This document shows, one piece after another, positions 10,102-19,484 of a stretch of DNA of 64,000 bases (position 1 is its first letter; each line of letters starts with the position of its first letter). Source of the stretch: Petasospora fabianii (taxonomy: Eukaryota; Ascomycota; Saccharomycetes; Phaffomycetales; Wickerhamomycetaceae); the NCBI GenBank assembly GCA_022641835.1, contig CP048716.1, positions 992,001 through 1,056,000 on the forward strand. The letters run 5' to 3'. The notes beneath the pieces are model-generated. The model had not been told where the DNA came from and did not search any database. It saw only the letters and a list, made by a program, of their open reading frames with translations. A program made the position numbers and the translations under genes.

Positions 10102-11725
10102 TCAACTCTCACCTCTAGAAAGCTTCTCAATCCAAATCTTTTCAGCTTCAACAATGGTATTGTTATTAGCCTTCATCTTGTTGACAGTCTCAATGTACTC
10201 ATCATATGGATCAGAATCAAACACAATACCACCACCAGCTTGTAAATAAGCAACACCGTCTTTACACACCATAGTTCTCAAAGCGATACAAGTGTCCATG
10301 GTACGACCATCATATGACCAAGACCCCACTGCACCAGCGTAGACACCTCTCTTTTCACCTTCAAACTCAGCAATGAGTTCCATAGCACGAACTTTTGGAG
10401 CACCAGAAACTGTACCAGCTGGGAAGATTGATCTAAAGGCATCGAATCTTGTCTTATCCTCTCTTAAGATACCTGAGACTTGTGATGTCAAATGCATAAC
10501 ATGGGAGAATCTCTCCACTGTCAATAATCTATCAACGTTTGTAGTTGTTGGATCACAAACACGATTGATATCATTACGGGCCAAATCAACAAGCATAACG
10601 TGTTCAGCTTGATCCTTTTTGGAAGATTTGAGTACATATGCAAGTTCATCATCTTCTTCGGTGGTCTTACCACGTCTGATGGTACCTGCAATTGGATGTG
10701 TAATGACCTTATTGTTAGCATCGGACTTGACGAGGAGCTCAGGTGAGGCTCCGACGATTTGGAAGTCAACATAGTCGATATAGAACATGTATGGTGATGG
10801 GTTGACGGTTCTTAGGTGTCTATAGATGTTGAATGGATGCAATGAGGTAGGTCTAGCGACTCTTTGAGATGGAACAGCTTGAATAATGTCACCTTTCATG
10901 ATGTGCTTCTTCAAGTTTTTAACATGGGTTTCATAACCTTCTTGACCAATGTTCGAGGTGAAAGTTTGATCTGGGACAATAGGACCCTGTTTTGGATATG
11001 GAACCGGCTTTGACTTGTCTGTGAGTGTGAATTCGATGTCGTTAATCTTCTTTTGAGCAGCAGAGTACTTTTCAGCAATAACTTCATCTGAGTCATTGCT
11101 TGAGATGTTAACGTTTTCAATGATTTGGAATCTTGAATAAACGTTATCGAGGGCAACGACTGTATCAAAGAGCATCAACGAGGCTTCTGGTAAATGCAAA
11201 ACATCCTTCATTGGTCTCTTTGTCTTTGGTTCAAAATATTGAACACAATCATAAGAGATGAAACCGATAGCACCACCACTAAGACGTGGGATACCTGGAA
11301 GTTGAGCTTGTCTATGTCCTTTCATTTCTTCTTCAAGTAACACAAGAGGATCCGTCTCAATACCGAAATCTGGACCGGTATTAATGACTTTCTTTGGTTT
11401 AACACCAATAAAGGAGTATCTATCGACGATTTCTCCATTCTTTGCAGACTCAAAGAGGAAAGACTGAGTTTTCTCATGCGTCTCGTCACCAATGCGTGAA
11501 AGTTTGAGGTAAGCAATATGAGCTGTGGTCTCATCATCAGTGACAAAGGAATACACAGGATACAAGTTTGGGACCTCATCACTAGATTTCTCTGCACGGT
11601 CTGTCTTGACAATCTTCAAGAGTGCCTCAAGAGATGGTTGAATTGGAGACTGTGGGACATATTAGTATACATGGAGCTTTGCGAGTATTCATTGAGTTTT
11701 CGATGGAGTACAAACATACTGGCAT
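10102..11725 (-). CDS. TRP2: Anthranilate synthase component I (Trp2), two exons
   Basis: First step of tryptophan synthesis: chorismate plus glutamine-derived ammonia gives anthranilate (with Trp3). Exon 1 is only ATG-CCA (11720-11725); exon 2 is 10102-11649. The spliced protein begins MPSPIQPSLEALLKIV, which aligns with the S. cerevisiae N-terminus (IKIQPDIDSLKQL). The product is 517 residues against 507. The regulatory region carries SFLFESAKN (the LLES feedback motif), and the chorismate-binding half has ITHPIAGTIRRG, DLARNDINR, FPAGTVSGAPKVRAME and LQAGGGIV. A Gcn4-like site lies about 100 bp upstream. Without splicing there is no in-frame ATG before the conserved N-terminus. Confidence 0.93.
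11650..11719 (-). other. TRP2: Spliceosomal intron of TRP2 (70 nt)
   Basis: On the minus strand the intron starts GTATGT (11714-11719), has the branch site TACTAAT (11661-11667) and ends CCCACAG (CAG at 11650-11652). The branch-to-acceptor distance is short. Removing it joins ATG CCA in phase to TCT CCA ATT CAA. The retained intron would end in TGA after about 30 codons, so splicing is needed for any full-length product. Confidence 0.9.
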
Positions 11726-12515
11726 GGTTATATTGCTAAACTGAGTGTCTCTTATAAGTAGATTCTAGTGTATTTTATGATCTATTTAAGTAAAGAGAAA
11801 GGCGAATCAACTTTTTCCAAACGAGTCATCGGACACCTGTGTGTTGCGCGTACCGATGGTCATGTGACTTACCATGTGACTTATCACGTGACAATTGAAG
11901 GTGTGATACTTTTCGTTCTTTGTAGTTTTGGTATTTCTTGTCATAAAATTACAGAAAAAAAGAGGTAATATAGATAATAGACTATGAAAGAACTCATATA
12001 ACACATTGTTTATAGATTATAAAGACAATCTATTGGTAAATAAGACACCTCCATCAAACCCATCAGATGCTCAAATTCGCGAAGTACTCGGAGTCGGAAC
12101 ATTATATTGAAGTCCAACAACCTCTTAGTTTACGTTAATATGAACTCAAGAGGCTTGAACAAACCCTTTCAACTATAACCTCTATACCTTCTGAGACTAA
12201 GAAGGAGACCTTCTTGGTAGACCAAAGTTTATTCATCTTGAAAAGGATATTTAAGTCCACAGATAACACGTCCCGTTCTTCCCATATCTCCAGAGACCCC
12301 ATACACTGGCAACGTTGGAATACCCACTAGATACACAGCAACAGAACTCAAGAACGATCCAAGAGATGTTCTAACCTATATCAATAACCTATACAACACA
12401 ACTTGATCATCATATCATATCTTGAACCTTGAAGATTCGATAAACATCCACTTTAGCTCAAACCAGCCACACGTGCTCCACCATAAGAGTACAACATATA
12501 CAACACAGTACAATC
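11726..12515. promoter_or_regulatory. Divergent TRP2 / SIW14 promoter region
   Basis: No gene. A Gcn4-type site GATGACTCGTTT (minus strand, 11819-11830) lies close to the TRP2 start. Three 12-bp-spaced units CATGTGACTTAC, CATGTGACTTAT, CACGTGAC run from 11861 to 11892. GAGTCGG occurs at 12091-12097, and a CACGTG at 12470-12475 sits just before SIW14. Confidence 0.5.
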
Positions 12516-13271
12516 ATGGAGTTTCAAATGGATCTCGATGACCCAGGAGCGTATAGTGACGATGATCGAGTTAACAAACATGATAATTACGTGAAATATG
12601 ATGGTTATGCTGATACGCAACTTGAATATGAGATGGAGAGAGGAAAATTACTACGATCACGACAAGATGATAGGCCCGAAGTGATCATTAAAGAGAAAAT
12701 CAATGATGAGAAGCAAACGATTGATGTGCATGTTGATGAAGAAGAAGAAGAAGGAACAATGCGAGAGGAAGATGATACACCACCAGAGAATTTTAGTCCA
12801 GTTGCTGGAGAGATTTATCGTTCAAGTTTCCCAAGACCTGAAAATTTCAAGTTTCTAGCAAAGTTGAAATTAAAGAGTATATTGGTTTTAATCCCAGAGG
12901 AATATCCAAGAGAGAACTTGGATTTTGTTCAAGAACAAGGAATTAATGTATTTCAAGTTGGTATGAGTGGTAATAAGGAACCATTTGTTAACATACCACC
13001 AGATGTCTTAACACGAGCACTTGAGATTGCCATCAATCCATCTAATCATCCTTTGTTAATCCATTGCAATAGAGGTAAACATCGTACAGGGTGTCTTGTT
13101 GGATGCATCAGACGATTACAAAATTGGTCATTAACAATGATATTTGATGAATATAGACGATTTGCTGCACCAAAAGCTCGTCCATTAGATCAACAGTTCA
13201 TTGAGATGTATAACGAGTCAGATATTGTCGATAAGGCAACAAAAGAAGGATGGCTACCGATACAATGGTGA
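12516..13271 (+). CDS. SIW14: Inositol pyrophosphate phosphatase of the Siw14/Oca family
   Basis: 251 residues. The N-terminal third is acidic and probably disordered (VDEEEEEGTMREEDD). The catalytic domain starts at PPENFSPVAGEIYRSSFPRPENF and contains the dual-specificity-type loop HCNRGKHRTGC with Cys184 and Arg190 (CX5R). This signature matches S. cerevisiae Siw14, which removes the beta-phosphate from 5-diphosphoinositol phosphates. Oca1 and Oca2 have similar folds, but this loop is closest to Siw14. It converges on AIM19 with only 37 bp between the stops. Confidence 0.85.
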   Translation: MEFQMDLDDPGAYSDDDRVNKHDNYVKYDGYADTQLEYEMERGKLLRSRQDDRPEVIIKEKINDEKQTIDVHVDEEEEEGTMREEDDTPPENFSPVAGEIYRSSFPRPENFKFLAKLKLKSILVLIPEEYPRENLDFVQEQGINVFQVGMSGNKEPFVNIPPDVLTRALEIAINPSNHPLLIHCNRGKHRTGCLVGCIRRLQNWSLTMIFDEYRRFAAPKARPLDQQFIEMYNESDIVDKATKEGWLPIQW

Positions 13272-13308
13272 AATAAACGTACAATATAATACCTATTACA
13301 AATAAAAT

Positions 13309-13797
13309 TTAAACAGTACCAGAAGTAAAGAAGAATCTCTTTCCATGGATGTATGCATTGGTACCTGCGGCAGTAGCCAACAAAACTGGCCACACCCTAC
13401 CATATCTGATACCATTGAACATGGAACGACCACTAACTACTAAGTACAAAGAGGACCAAGCAGTGATGAAACCGGTACCACTTTCAACATCACCTTCTTG
13501 AATGATCCAACCACCAAGGGCCAAAGCACCACCAAATAGCAATGATGACAAATTAGATGGACCAATTCTCTTCTTAGCAGCACCAAGGAAAGACATACCA
13601 CCTCTCTGAGCATTAGCAATCTGAATTGCCTGTGGTTGACTAGTGATGAATGGTGTAGCGAGAAGCATACCAGAGAGAATCCATGATGGATATGGTGTTT
13701 GTGAATATTGATACAGTTGCTCAGTGAATGAAGCAGATGAGTCCACTTTGGAAAGCTGCTGCTTAGCTTCGTCTTTCAATTCAGTGATTTCAACCAT
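13309..13797 (-). CDS. AIM19: Aim19-like mitochondrial membrane protein
   Basis: 162 residues, about the size of S. cerevisiae Aim19. Recognisable stretches are YSQTPYPSWILSGMLLATPFI and GTGFITAWSSLYLVVSGRSMFNGIRYGRVWP, which match the remembered Aim19 pattern (TPYP, GAGF..TWSALYL, LRYGR.WP). Four short hydrophobic segments (about 39-55, 85-100, 109-122, 135-148) suggest a multi-pass membrane protein. Aim19 is linked to mitochondrial inheritance in genetic screens; its molecular role is unknown to me. Divergent from SAM50, another mitochondrial membrane gene. Confidence 0.7.
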   Translation of the reverse strand: MVEITELKDEAKQQLSKVDSSASFTEQLYQYSQTPYPSWILSGMLLATPFITSQPQAIQIANAQRGGMSFLGAAKKRIGPSNLSSLLFGGALALGGWIIQEGDVESGTGFITAWSSLYLVVSGRSMFNGIRYGRVWPVLLATAAGTNAYIHGKRFFFTSGTV

Positions 13798-14064
13798 TGT
13801 ATACTAAGTCTCTAGACTATATCAAATCAAGCTAAGTAAAAGAGACGCGTATTAACCGAGGAATCCCCACCGATTTCGATTTAATCCTCTCCACTTGAAA
13901 CTTGCGGTCTTACCCTATAGTGCCCGTACCAGGCCGGGATTTTTTAGCATAAACATCCAAACACCAATTAAACCTCAAAGATCTCGAGTTTAAACAGAGA
14001 AGACTAAGAGTAAACATAAGTGGAAGAGGTGTTCTTAGCTTTGGTTTAGAGGTATAAGGAGGTC

Positions 14065-15564
14065 ATGTCACTTGATCTGAACGAGGAGGATAGTGTATGT
14101 TTTGATTTATGTCTTGCGGTCCGCTGGTGTGCTGACTACTAACAGTCTACGTTATAGGCCGTTGCCCGTGTTGGTACCACCTTCAAGGAAAAGGAGAAGC
14201 CCTCCAAGATGGAGGAGCTTTATAGAGCTCGTATTGAGATGATGCAGAAGCAAGGAATGGAACATTTGACAAAAGTGCTTCAGGCTAACTCTACACGAGC
14301 CGTTGAGATTCCAAATGTTGTTGTGGAGGGAACTGAACAACTTCGTGATTCTTTCCTAGCATCTCATCTCCAACCAATTATCAATGCACGTAACGTGACA
14401 CAGCTGTTACAAGGTATTGATGAGGTTCGTGAGACACTGTCTACATCAGGTGCATTAGCCAATGTTGGTATCTCACTTGATGCTCCCACATTCTCTTCAA
14501 ACTCTACAACAACATTACAAGTTGTTCCAAAGTTAAAACTTACACCAATTTCAAGATTCATGGCAAAAACAGGTACAAATGTCGGTAATGGTGAAGGTGA
14601 TGGATACATTACACTCCAATGGCGTAATATCCGTGGTGCAGGTGAGAGTTTAATCCTTGATGCTACAACAGGTACACGAACAAGATCAAGTTATTTGGCA
14701 CAATACACAGCGCCACTATTAGAGAGTACAAGATGGAAATTGGATACTGCTGCATATCAAACAAGTAGGAGAATCGATTGGGGATCACATGAACAAGTCT
14801 TGAGAGGACTAAGGAGTAAAATTGTCAAATCTGAAAATGACCTTTCACAAGAGTTCACCATCCAGGGTGTCTTCAGAAGCGTACGTCCATATGAAGGTGC
14901 AAGTGGAAGTGTTTTGGCACATGCTGGTGATGATTTGAAAATAAGTGTTGGATATGACGTTACTAAAGATGGTAGAGATGATAAAGTGCTGCCAACAATG
15001 GGGTCTCATGTCTCCTTGTCCAATGAGGTCACCACAGCTTACTCTACTACCCAGTTTTTAAAACAGGCATTCTCGGGATCATGGGCAACCAATTGGAGAG
15101 ATGGTAGAGATATCTTAAACTTATCTGTCCGTGGTGGTTGGTTGTATGCCCTTAATGGACCATCTCATCTCATGGATAGATTCTATCTCGGTGGTCCAAA
15201 TGACGTAAGAGGCTTCTTTTATAATGGACTCGGAGCTCGTGATCACGGTGATGCTCTTGGTGGTGATGCCTTCTTTAGTGGTGGTGCCTCATTATTCACA
15301 AAGTTCCCAGGTGTCTCTAAGGAAAGTGGACTTAAGTTACACACATTCTTAAACTTTGGATCATGTGTTCCATGGGATCATTCAGACAACACTGCTACTT
15401 TAGTCAAGGAACTTCTCCAACCATCTGTTGGTTGTGGGTTTGGTATTGTTTTCAAACATCCAGTTGCTAGATTTGAACTTAACTTTGTGCTCCCAGTAGT
15501 GGCACACGAGAATGATGCTCTGAGAAAAGGGCTTCAGTACGGTGTTGGAATACAATTCATGTGA
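14065..15564 (+). CDS. SAM50: Sam50, beta-barrel assembly protein of the mitochondrial outer membrane, two exons
   Basis: Core of the SAM/TOB complex, which inserts beta-barrel proteins such as porin and Tom40. Exon 1 is 14065-14094 (MSLDLNEEDS), exon 2 is 14158-15564; the product is 478 residues, as in S. cerevisiae (484). A single POTRA-like region (about 50-125) starts at VPNV..EGTEQLRDSF. The barrel follows with the conserved DVRGFFYNGLG (the (V/I)RGF loop motif), GGDAFFSGG and the end FELNFVLPVVAHENDALRKG...GVGIQFM, which ends like a beta-signal. The exon 1 sequence is acidic, and translation from the internal ATG at 14209 would lose 27 residues. Confidence 0.93.
14095..14157 (+). other. 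SAM50: Spliceosomal intron of SAM50 (63 nt)
   Basis: 5' splice site GTATGT (14095-14100), perfect branch site TACTAAC (14137-14143) and acceptor TATAG (14153-14157). The 17 codons from 14158 to the internal ATG at 14209 are open and in phase with exon 1. If retained, the intron stops translation at the TAA inside the branch site. Confidence 0.9.
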
Positions 15565-15628
15565 TGTGTGAGGGTATATATGGGTCTAAAACAGATATGT
15601 ACATAAAACAAATACTTGATCAAATATA

Positions 15629-16657
15629 TCAATTCTTTCTGTGAGACTCGATCCATAGCTTATGTTCTTCACAAACAGCAGGAACGATGATGCTTTCAAT
15701 TTCCACTGTCTTTTCCTCACCATCTTTCAACTTATACCAATTCAGTTTCTCCTTGGTCACAAAGACAACCTCCTTCTTTCTAGTTTGAAGTAAGTTACCA
15801 ATAACCAATTGATGGTTATATCTCTCTAAACTCTGTTTGGCCTTCTTGATAAGAATGCTCTCATCAGTCTCGAGCTTAAAACTGACAATCATAGCACCTG
15901 GTGCCCAACTATCAACTAAACGACGCAAGAACTTTGGCACCGGGTCCAAGTTCACAACAAGCTTCCCACCTTCGATATGGTCCTGTGCCTGGATCTTGTG
16001 TTCTGGCATTCTTGACTCTGGGAGGAAGAAATCACTAACTGCTGCAGCAAGATAGAATAGGGCATTGGTTCCAATGGCATCCATTTCACGGGCAAGAGCT
16101 CTAAGAGAGAACAAATACTGGTTAACTGTGGTAAATGGAAGTAGTAAAAGCTTGTTGTTCTTCTTGGCAGCACTGTATTTACGCCATAATTGATGCATCT
16201 CATCACGATATTCTGGCTTGATTACGAGTTCATCAGTTTCTGCATTCTCAGACATGTAATCCAAGAAACAGTTTGTAGTATGGGAAAAGTGTCGTGAGTA
16301 TGGGAGCAACGAAAACTCTCTATGCAAGAACACAACTGCATAACCTTGTTCAAGGAAGTACTCGGCACTAGTAGCACCACGCGTTCCAGCGGAGAAGTTG
16401 TCAATGAACCGCACAGTGTTGTTTTCGAGTGGAACTGTGGTTCCACCCGATGTGACCAGCACAACACGTTGATCCTCTTTCTTATGATACTCGATAAAAG
16501 TACGTGCCTCCTGGATGAGATCATCAAGGTAATCAGGAGACTCATTAGTGGAGAAGTAGTGATTTTCGTCGTCTGAGACTGCAACGGGGAAATCTGGGAC
16601 GGAGCGGTCAATAGCCGTCGAAGCTGGTGGTTGCGATGTGTGGATGTACGGAGTCAT
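15629..16657 (-). CDS. CAB2: Phosphopantothenoylcysteine synthetase (Cab2)
   Basis: Second step of coenzyme A synthesis from pantothenate: joins cysteine to 4'-phosphopantothenate. 342 residues (S. cerevisiae ~365). The PPCS motifs are present: VVLVTSGGTTVPLENNTVRFIDNFSAGTRGA split over residues ~65-95, AAAVSDFFLPESRMPEHKIQ, and LDPVPKFLRRLVDSWAPGAMIVSFKLETDE. The fungal/eukaryotic enzyme lacks the fused decarboxylase of bacterial CoaBC, as here. Its promoter has a Met31/32-type AAACTGTGG, which is of interest because cysteine is the substrate. Confidence 0.93.
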   Translation of the reverse strand: MTPYIHTSQPPASTAIDRSVPDFPVAVSDDENHYFSTNESPDYLDDLIQEARTFIEYHKKEDQRVVLVTSGGTTVPLENNTVRFIDNFSAGTRGATSAEYFLEQGYAVVFLHREFSLLPYSRHFSHTTNCFLDYMSENAETDELVIKPEYRDEMHQLWRKYSAAKKNNKLLLLPFTTVNQYLFSLRALAREMDAIGTNALFYLAAAVSDFFLPESRMPEHKIQAQDHIEGGKLVVNLDPVPKFLRRLVDSWAPGAMIVSFKLETDESILIKKAKQSLERYNHQLVIGNLLQTRKKEVVFVTKEKLNWYKLKDGEEKTVEIESIIVPAVCEEHKLWIESHRKN

Positions 16658-17016
16658 TGTAGAATGAACAGCAAGGATAGTCGTTGTCCAACTTAGCCGT
16701 CCAAGTTCATGTATTTCATCAATTCGTTGTTGCTACTCTCCTTCAATTTATATCGAAACCGAGTCGGATTTCAGAACACCCGGACATCAGAAAACTGTGG
16801 GGGTAAAGAAACCTCAATTCTACTTGACATTTTATATCAATGAGTCAGATCTGTCAAGTCTTATAGCAATATAAAAGGTATCATTCTCTACGATCAAGTC
16901 CATTCATCCAAACCCAGCTAATCACTTGTAAAGTTTTGTGAAAATATGTACAGTGGGGGATATAGTACGACGTGTAAGAATGTTCGTTAAAGACGTATGG
17001 TATCATCGCCTCAGAT
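16658..17016. promoter_or_regulatory. CAB2 promoter and TOM70 3' region
   Basis: No gene. Compact cluster at 16759-16800: CCGAGTCGG (16759-16767), Rap1-like ACACCCGGACATC (16776-16788) and Met31/32-like AAACTGTGG (16792-16800). A Gcn4 palindrome TGAGTCA lies at about 16843. All are consensus matches only. Confidence 0.5.
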
Positions 17017-18813
17017 TCAAAGACCTTGGGCACCGTACTGGGCCATAAGCTCCTGGATCTTAGAGTTCAAAACTGGATCGGCTCTAATTCTAAGCTGAAC
17101 CTTAGAAGCCTCAGCGAAAGAGGTTGCCTGAAGTTTCTCATCGACACTTCTAGACAACTCAGCAGCCTCTTCGAACAACTTAACAGCTTCTTCAGCCTTG
17201 TTATCCTGAAGCTTCAACTGGGCGAGAGTAATCTTGGCAAGGTCAGCCTTTGGATCAATGTCAATAGCCTTCTCCAAGAGTGCAGTGGCAGCGGAAATGT
17301 TCTCTGGAGTTGGTGTTCTTGACAACATAGCAGCTCTGTTGGTCAATGGGATGACACCGACAGAAATCTTGGACAAGGCCTCCTGAAGCTTATAAGAGAT
17401 CTCAAACTGTTTCAAGGCACCAGCCTGATCACCACTGTCACCCAAAATCTCACCGTAGTAGTTTGGAATCTCTGGAGATGTTGGGAACTTCTTCTTAGCA
17501 TCCTGGAACTGTTCCTCGGCAGATGGGAAGTTACCAGCTCTGTAAGCAATACAGGCCAGCTGAATGTAAGCATAAACGTTGTCTGGGTTCAATTCCTTGG
17601 CCTTGGTGAAGTTCTCCTTAGCCTTCTCGAGTTCGTTAGTCAAATAGTACATCTGAGCCTTGTGGTAGTAAGCTTCACCAGACTCTGGTGCGGCAGCAAT
17701 GGCCTTGTCAAAGGACTCAGCGGCCTTCTCAAAGTCCTGCTTGTCAGCCAAGATCAAAGCTTGGAAGACATAGGCTCTAGATCTAGCGTTGAGCTCAAGG
17801 GCACTTTCAATGTCTTTCAATGCCTCCAATGGTTCAGCCTTCAAGAATTTGAAAGAACCAGAGTATTCATAGGCAATGGCCAACTTGCGTTTCAGAGAAT
17901 CATCTTCAGGTTTAGACTCGAACTCCTTCTTGTAAGCGGAAACAGCTTGTTGAATGAAGACATCAGCCTTTTCGTAACTCTCATAGGATCTGCGGGAGAG
18001 CTCCTTCAAGGCAGAGATCAAGAAGAAGTCACCAGTTTGTGGTTCCAACTGTTCTGGGTCTTCTGGGAGACCTTCAACAGTTGGTTCATCATCAAAGGCA
18101 CCAAAGAAGGAGGAAGTTGAAGAGGCAGATGGCAATTCTGGAACTCTAGATTTCATACGAGACTCAACAACCTTGAAGGACAATTTTTTCAAAACACGAT
18201 CCAAAGCGGCTTCAGTAGACTTGTTGTTGAAACCGCCAAAGACAGTGACAGCGGTCAAATCAAACATAGCATCTTCGTATCTCTCAACTTGTTCATATGC
18301 TGCAGCTCTACGGATCAAACACTTGGTGTAATCTGGTTGGATCTTCAAGGCAGCGGTAGTGTCCTCAATAACCTTCTCATACTCTTGCAAGCCAACGTAG
18401 CATGCAGATCTGTTGGAATAGAAGACCTGATCCTCCTTGAGTTCAAGGGCAGCAGAGTAGAACTTGATAGCATCTTCAAACTTCTTCTCTTTGAAAAGTT
18501 CGTTACCATCCTCTTTCAAAGCAAGAGCGTACTTCTCCTTATCCTCATCAGAGAGGGCGGCAATGATTTCAGCGGTCAAGGCTGGGAAGCCCTCAGCGTC
18601 AGCTGGGTAAACTCTCTTCTTGGTCTTGTTAACAGATTGAGACTTGCCCTTAGACTTCTTCTTCTTCTTGGAACTGCTAGTGTCAGTGGTGGCACCCGGC
18701 TGTTGGGAAAGCACGTAGTATGCGGCGGCGGCAGAAGCCACGACACCAACGGTGGCGGCAATGGCGACCTTGTTCTTGGCAATGAACGAGGAAACGTTCG
18801 ATGGCTCAGACAT
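17017..18813 (-). CDS. TOM70: Mitochondrial import receptor Tom70
   Basis: Outer-membrane receptor for carrier-type precursors delivered by Hsp70/Hsp90. From the ATG at 18813 the protein is 598 residues: MSEPSNVSSFIAKNK, a signal-anchor at about 16-35 (VAIAATVGVVASAAAAYYVL), a Lys/Ser linker, then an array of TPR repeats beginning EKYALALKEDGNELFKEKKFEDAIKFYSAALEL. The end EASKVQLRIRADPVLNSKIQELMAQYGAQGL matches the S. cerevisiae end. An in-frame ATG at 18897 would add 28 acidic residues ahead of the anchor; I prefer the downstream start because the family places the anchor at the very N-terminus. Confidence 0.95.
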   Translation of the reverse strand: MSEPSNVSSFIAKNKVAIAATVGVVASAAAAYYVLSQQPGATTDTSSSKKKKKSKGKSQSVNKTKKRVYPADAEGFPALTAEIIAALSDEDKEKYALALKEDGNELFKEKKFEDAIKFYSAALELKEDQVFYSNRSACYVGLQEYEKVIEDTTAALKIQPDYTKCLIRRAAAYEQVERYEDAMFDLTAVTVFGGFNNKSTEAALDRVLKKLSFKVVESRMKSRVPELPSASSTSSFFGAFDDEPTVEGLPEDPEQLEPQTGDFFLISALKELSRRSYESYEKADVFIQQAVSAYKKEFESKPEDDSLKRKLAIAYEYSGSFKFLKAEPLEALKDIESALELNARSRAYVFQALILADKQDFEKAAESFDKAIAAAPESGEAYYHKAQMYYLTNELEKAKENFTKAKELNPDNVYAYIQLACIAYRAGNFPSAEEQFQDAKKKFPTSPEIPNYYGEILGDSGDQAGALKQFEISYKLQEALSKISVGVIPLTNRAAMLSRTPTPENISAATALLEKAIDIDPKADLAKITLAQLKLQDNKAEEAVKLFEEAAELSRSVDEKLQATSFAEASKVQLRIRADPVLNSKIQELMAQYGAQGL

Positions 18814-19484
18814 GGTCAAATCGGTTAAAATTTGTAGATTCGTAGAGAGCAACTTGTGTGTTCCTTCGTTCACTGTTAAATCATCGCCGATTTCCATTTG
18901 GCGACTTTTTCGCGAATTTCTTTACCGGAGAGAGGGTAACCCCCTTACTCTCAACTTGATTATGTCATCAAAGTGTGGGGGTTTATTGCTTACGTAATGG
19001 GCAACCTATCACTCTAACGACATCAATTAATGTCTACAAAATCTAATTTAAAGCAATGGTTTATTAAGTTTTTGGGCCAAAGTTGGAGTTGACCCTATGT
19101 TGTGCCTGTGCATGTTGGAATGTCATTGGCTTTTTTTATAAAGCTAGTCGTATAAGGCCGTCAATGTTGGAATTGACGAGCCTGGATGGTCGTATCATCA
19201 GAATGAGTAAGCACAATGTTGGAATAGTGCACTCAGGTATATCATAAATCGAAGTAGAAAGTTGTTGGAAACTTAATAATGCAGTGTTAGGAGAAACGCA
19301 TAGCGTGATGATCACAGATGAATGTTTGTATATGGGGGTCAAACAGAGATTTCATCAGGGTGCTGGTGTGTTGAAACCGAGACACCGTCAATGATCGGTG
19401 AAGAAGTGAATGCTTTTTTTTTGTGTGATTGAAAGTTTGAAGTGAAATGAAAGGAAACAGTTTGCTCTATAAATGCCATATGTC
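18814..19484. other. TOM70 upstream / STR3 downstream region with hairpin array
   Basis: No gene. Contains the inverted-repeat array described separately (19074-19274), flanked by further small palindromes: GACAT-CAATTA-ATGTC (19019-19034), ACGC-ATA-GCGT (19296-19306) and GTGATGATCAC (19305-19315). Confidence 0.7.
19074..19274. repeat. Array of inverted repeats sharing the loop GTTGGA
   Basis: The hexamer GTTGGA occurs five times (19082, 19114, 19166, 19218, 19264; spacing 32, 52, 52, 46 bp). Four copies lie in the loop of an inverted repeat with different arms. They are GGGCCAA/TTGACCC (19074-19095), CGTCAAT/ATTGACG extended by AGGC/GCCT (19155-19183), GCACAAT/ATAGTGC extended by GAGT/ACTC (19205-19234), and AAGTT/AACTT (19259-19274). 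The copy at 19114 has only weak arms (CAT/ATG). Read on the minus strand the loop is TCCAAC and would fall in the 3' UTR of STR3. Function unknown. Confidence 0.75.

Noticed and set aside
11768-12004. Short opposing frames in the TRP2-SIW14 gap
   Set aside because: They overlap the tandem CAYGTGAC units and have no coding character.
17662-18828. Long antisense open frames over TOM70 (152 and 179 codons)
   Set aside because: They are mirror frames produced by the biased codon use of TOM70, which is clearly the coding strand.
19113-19225. TGTTGGAAT repeats resembling the start of a Ty delta LTR
   Set aside because: Only the first nine bases match, no target-site duplication, no matching end and no internal element; they are better explained as part of the inverted-repeat array.
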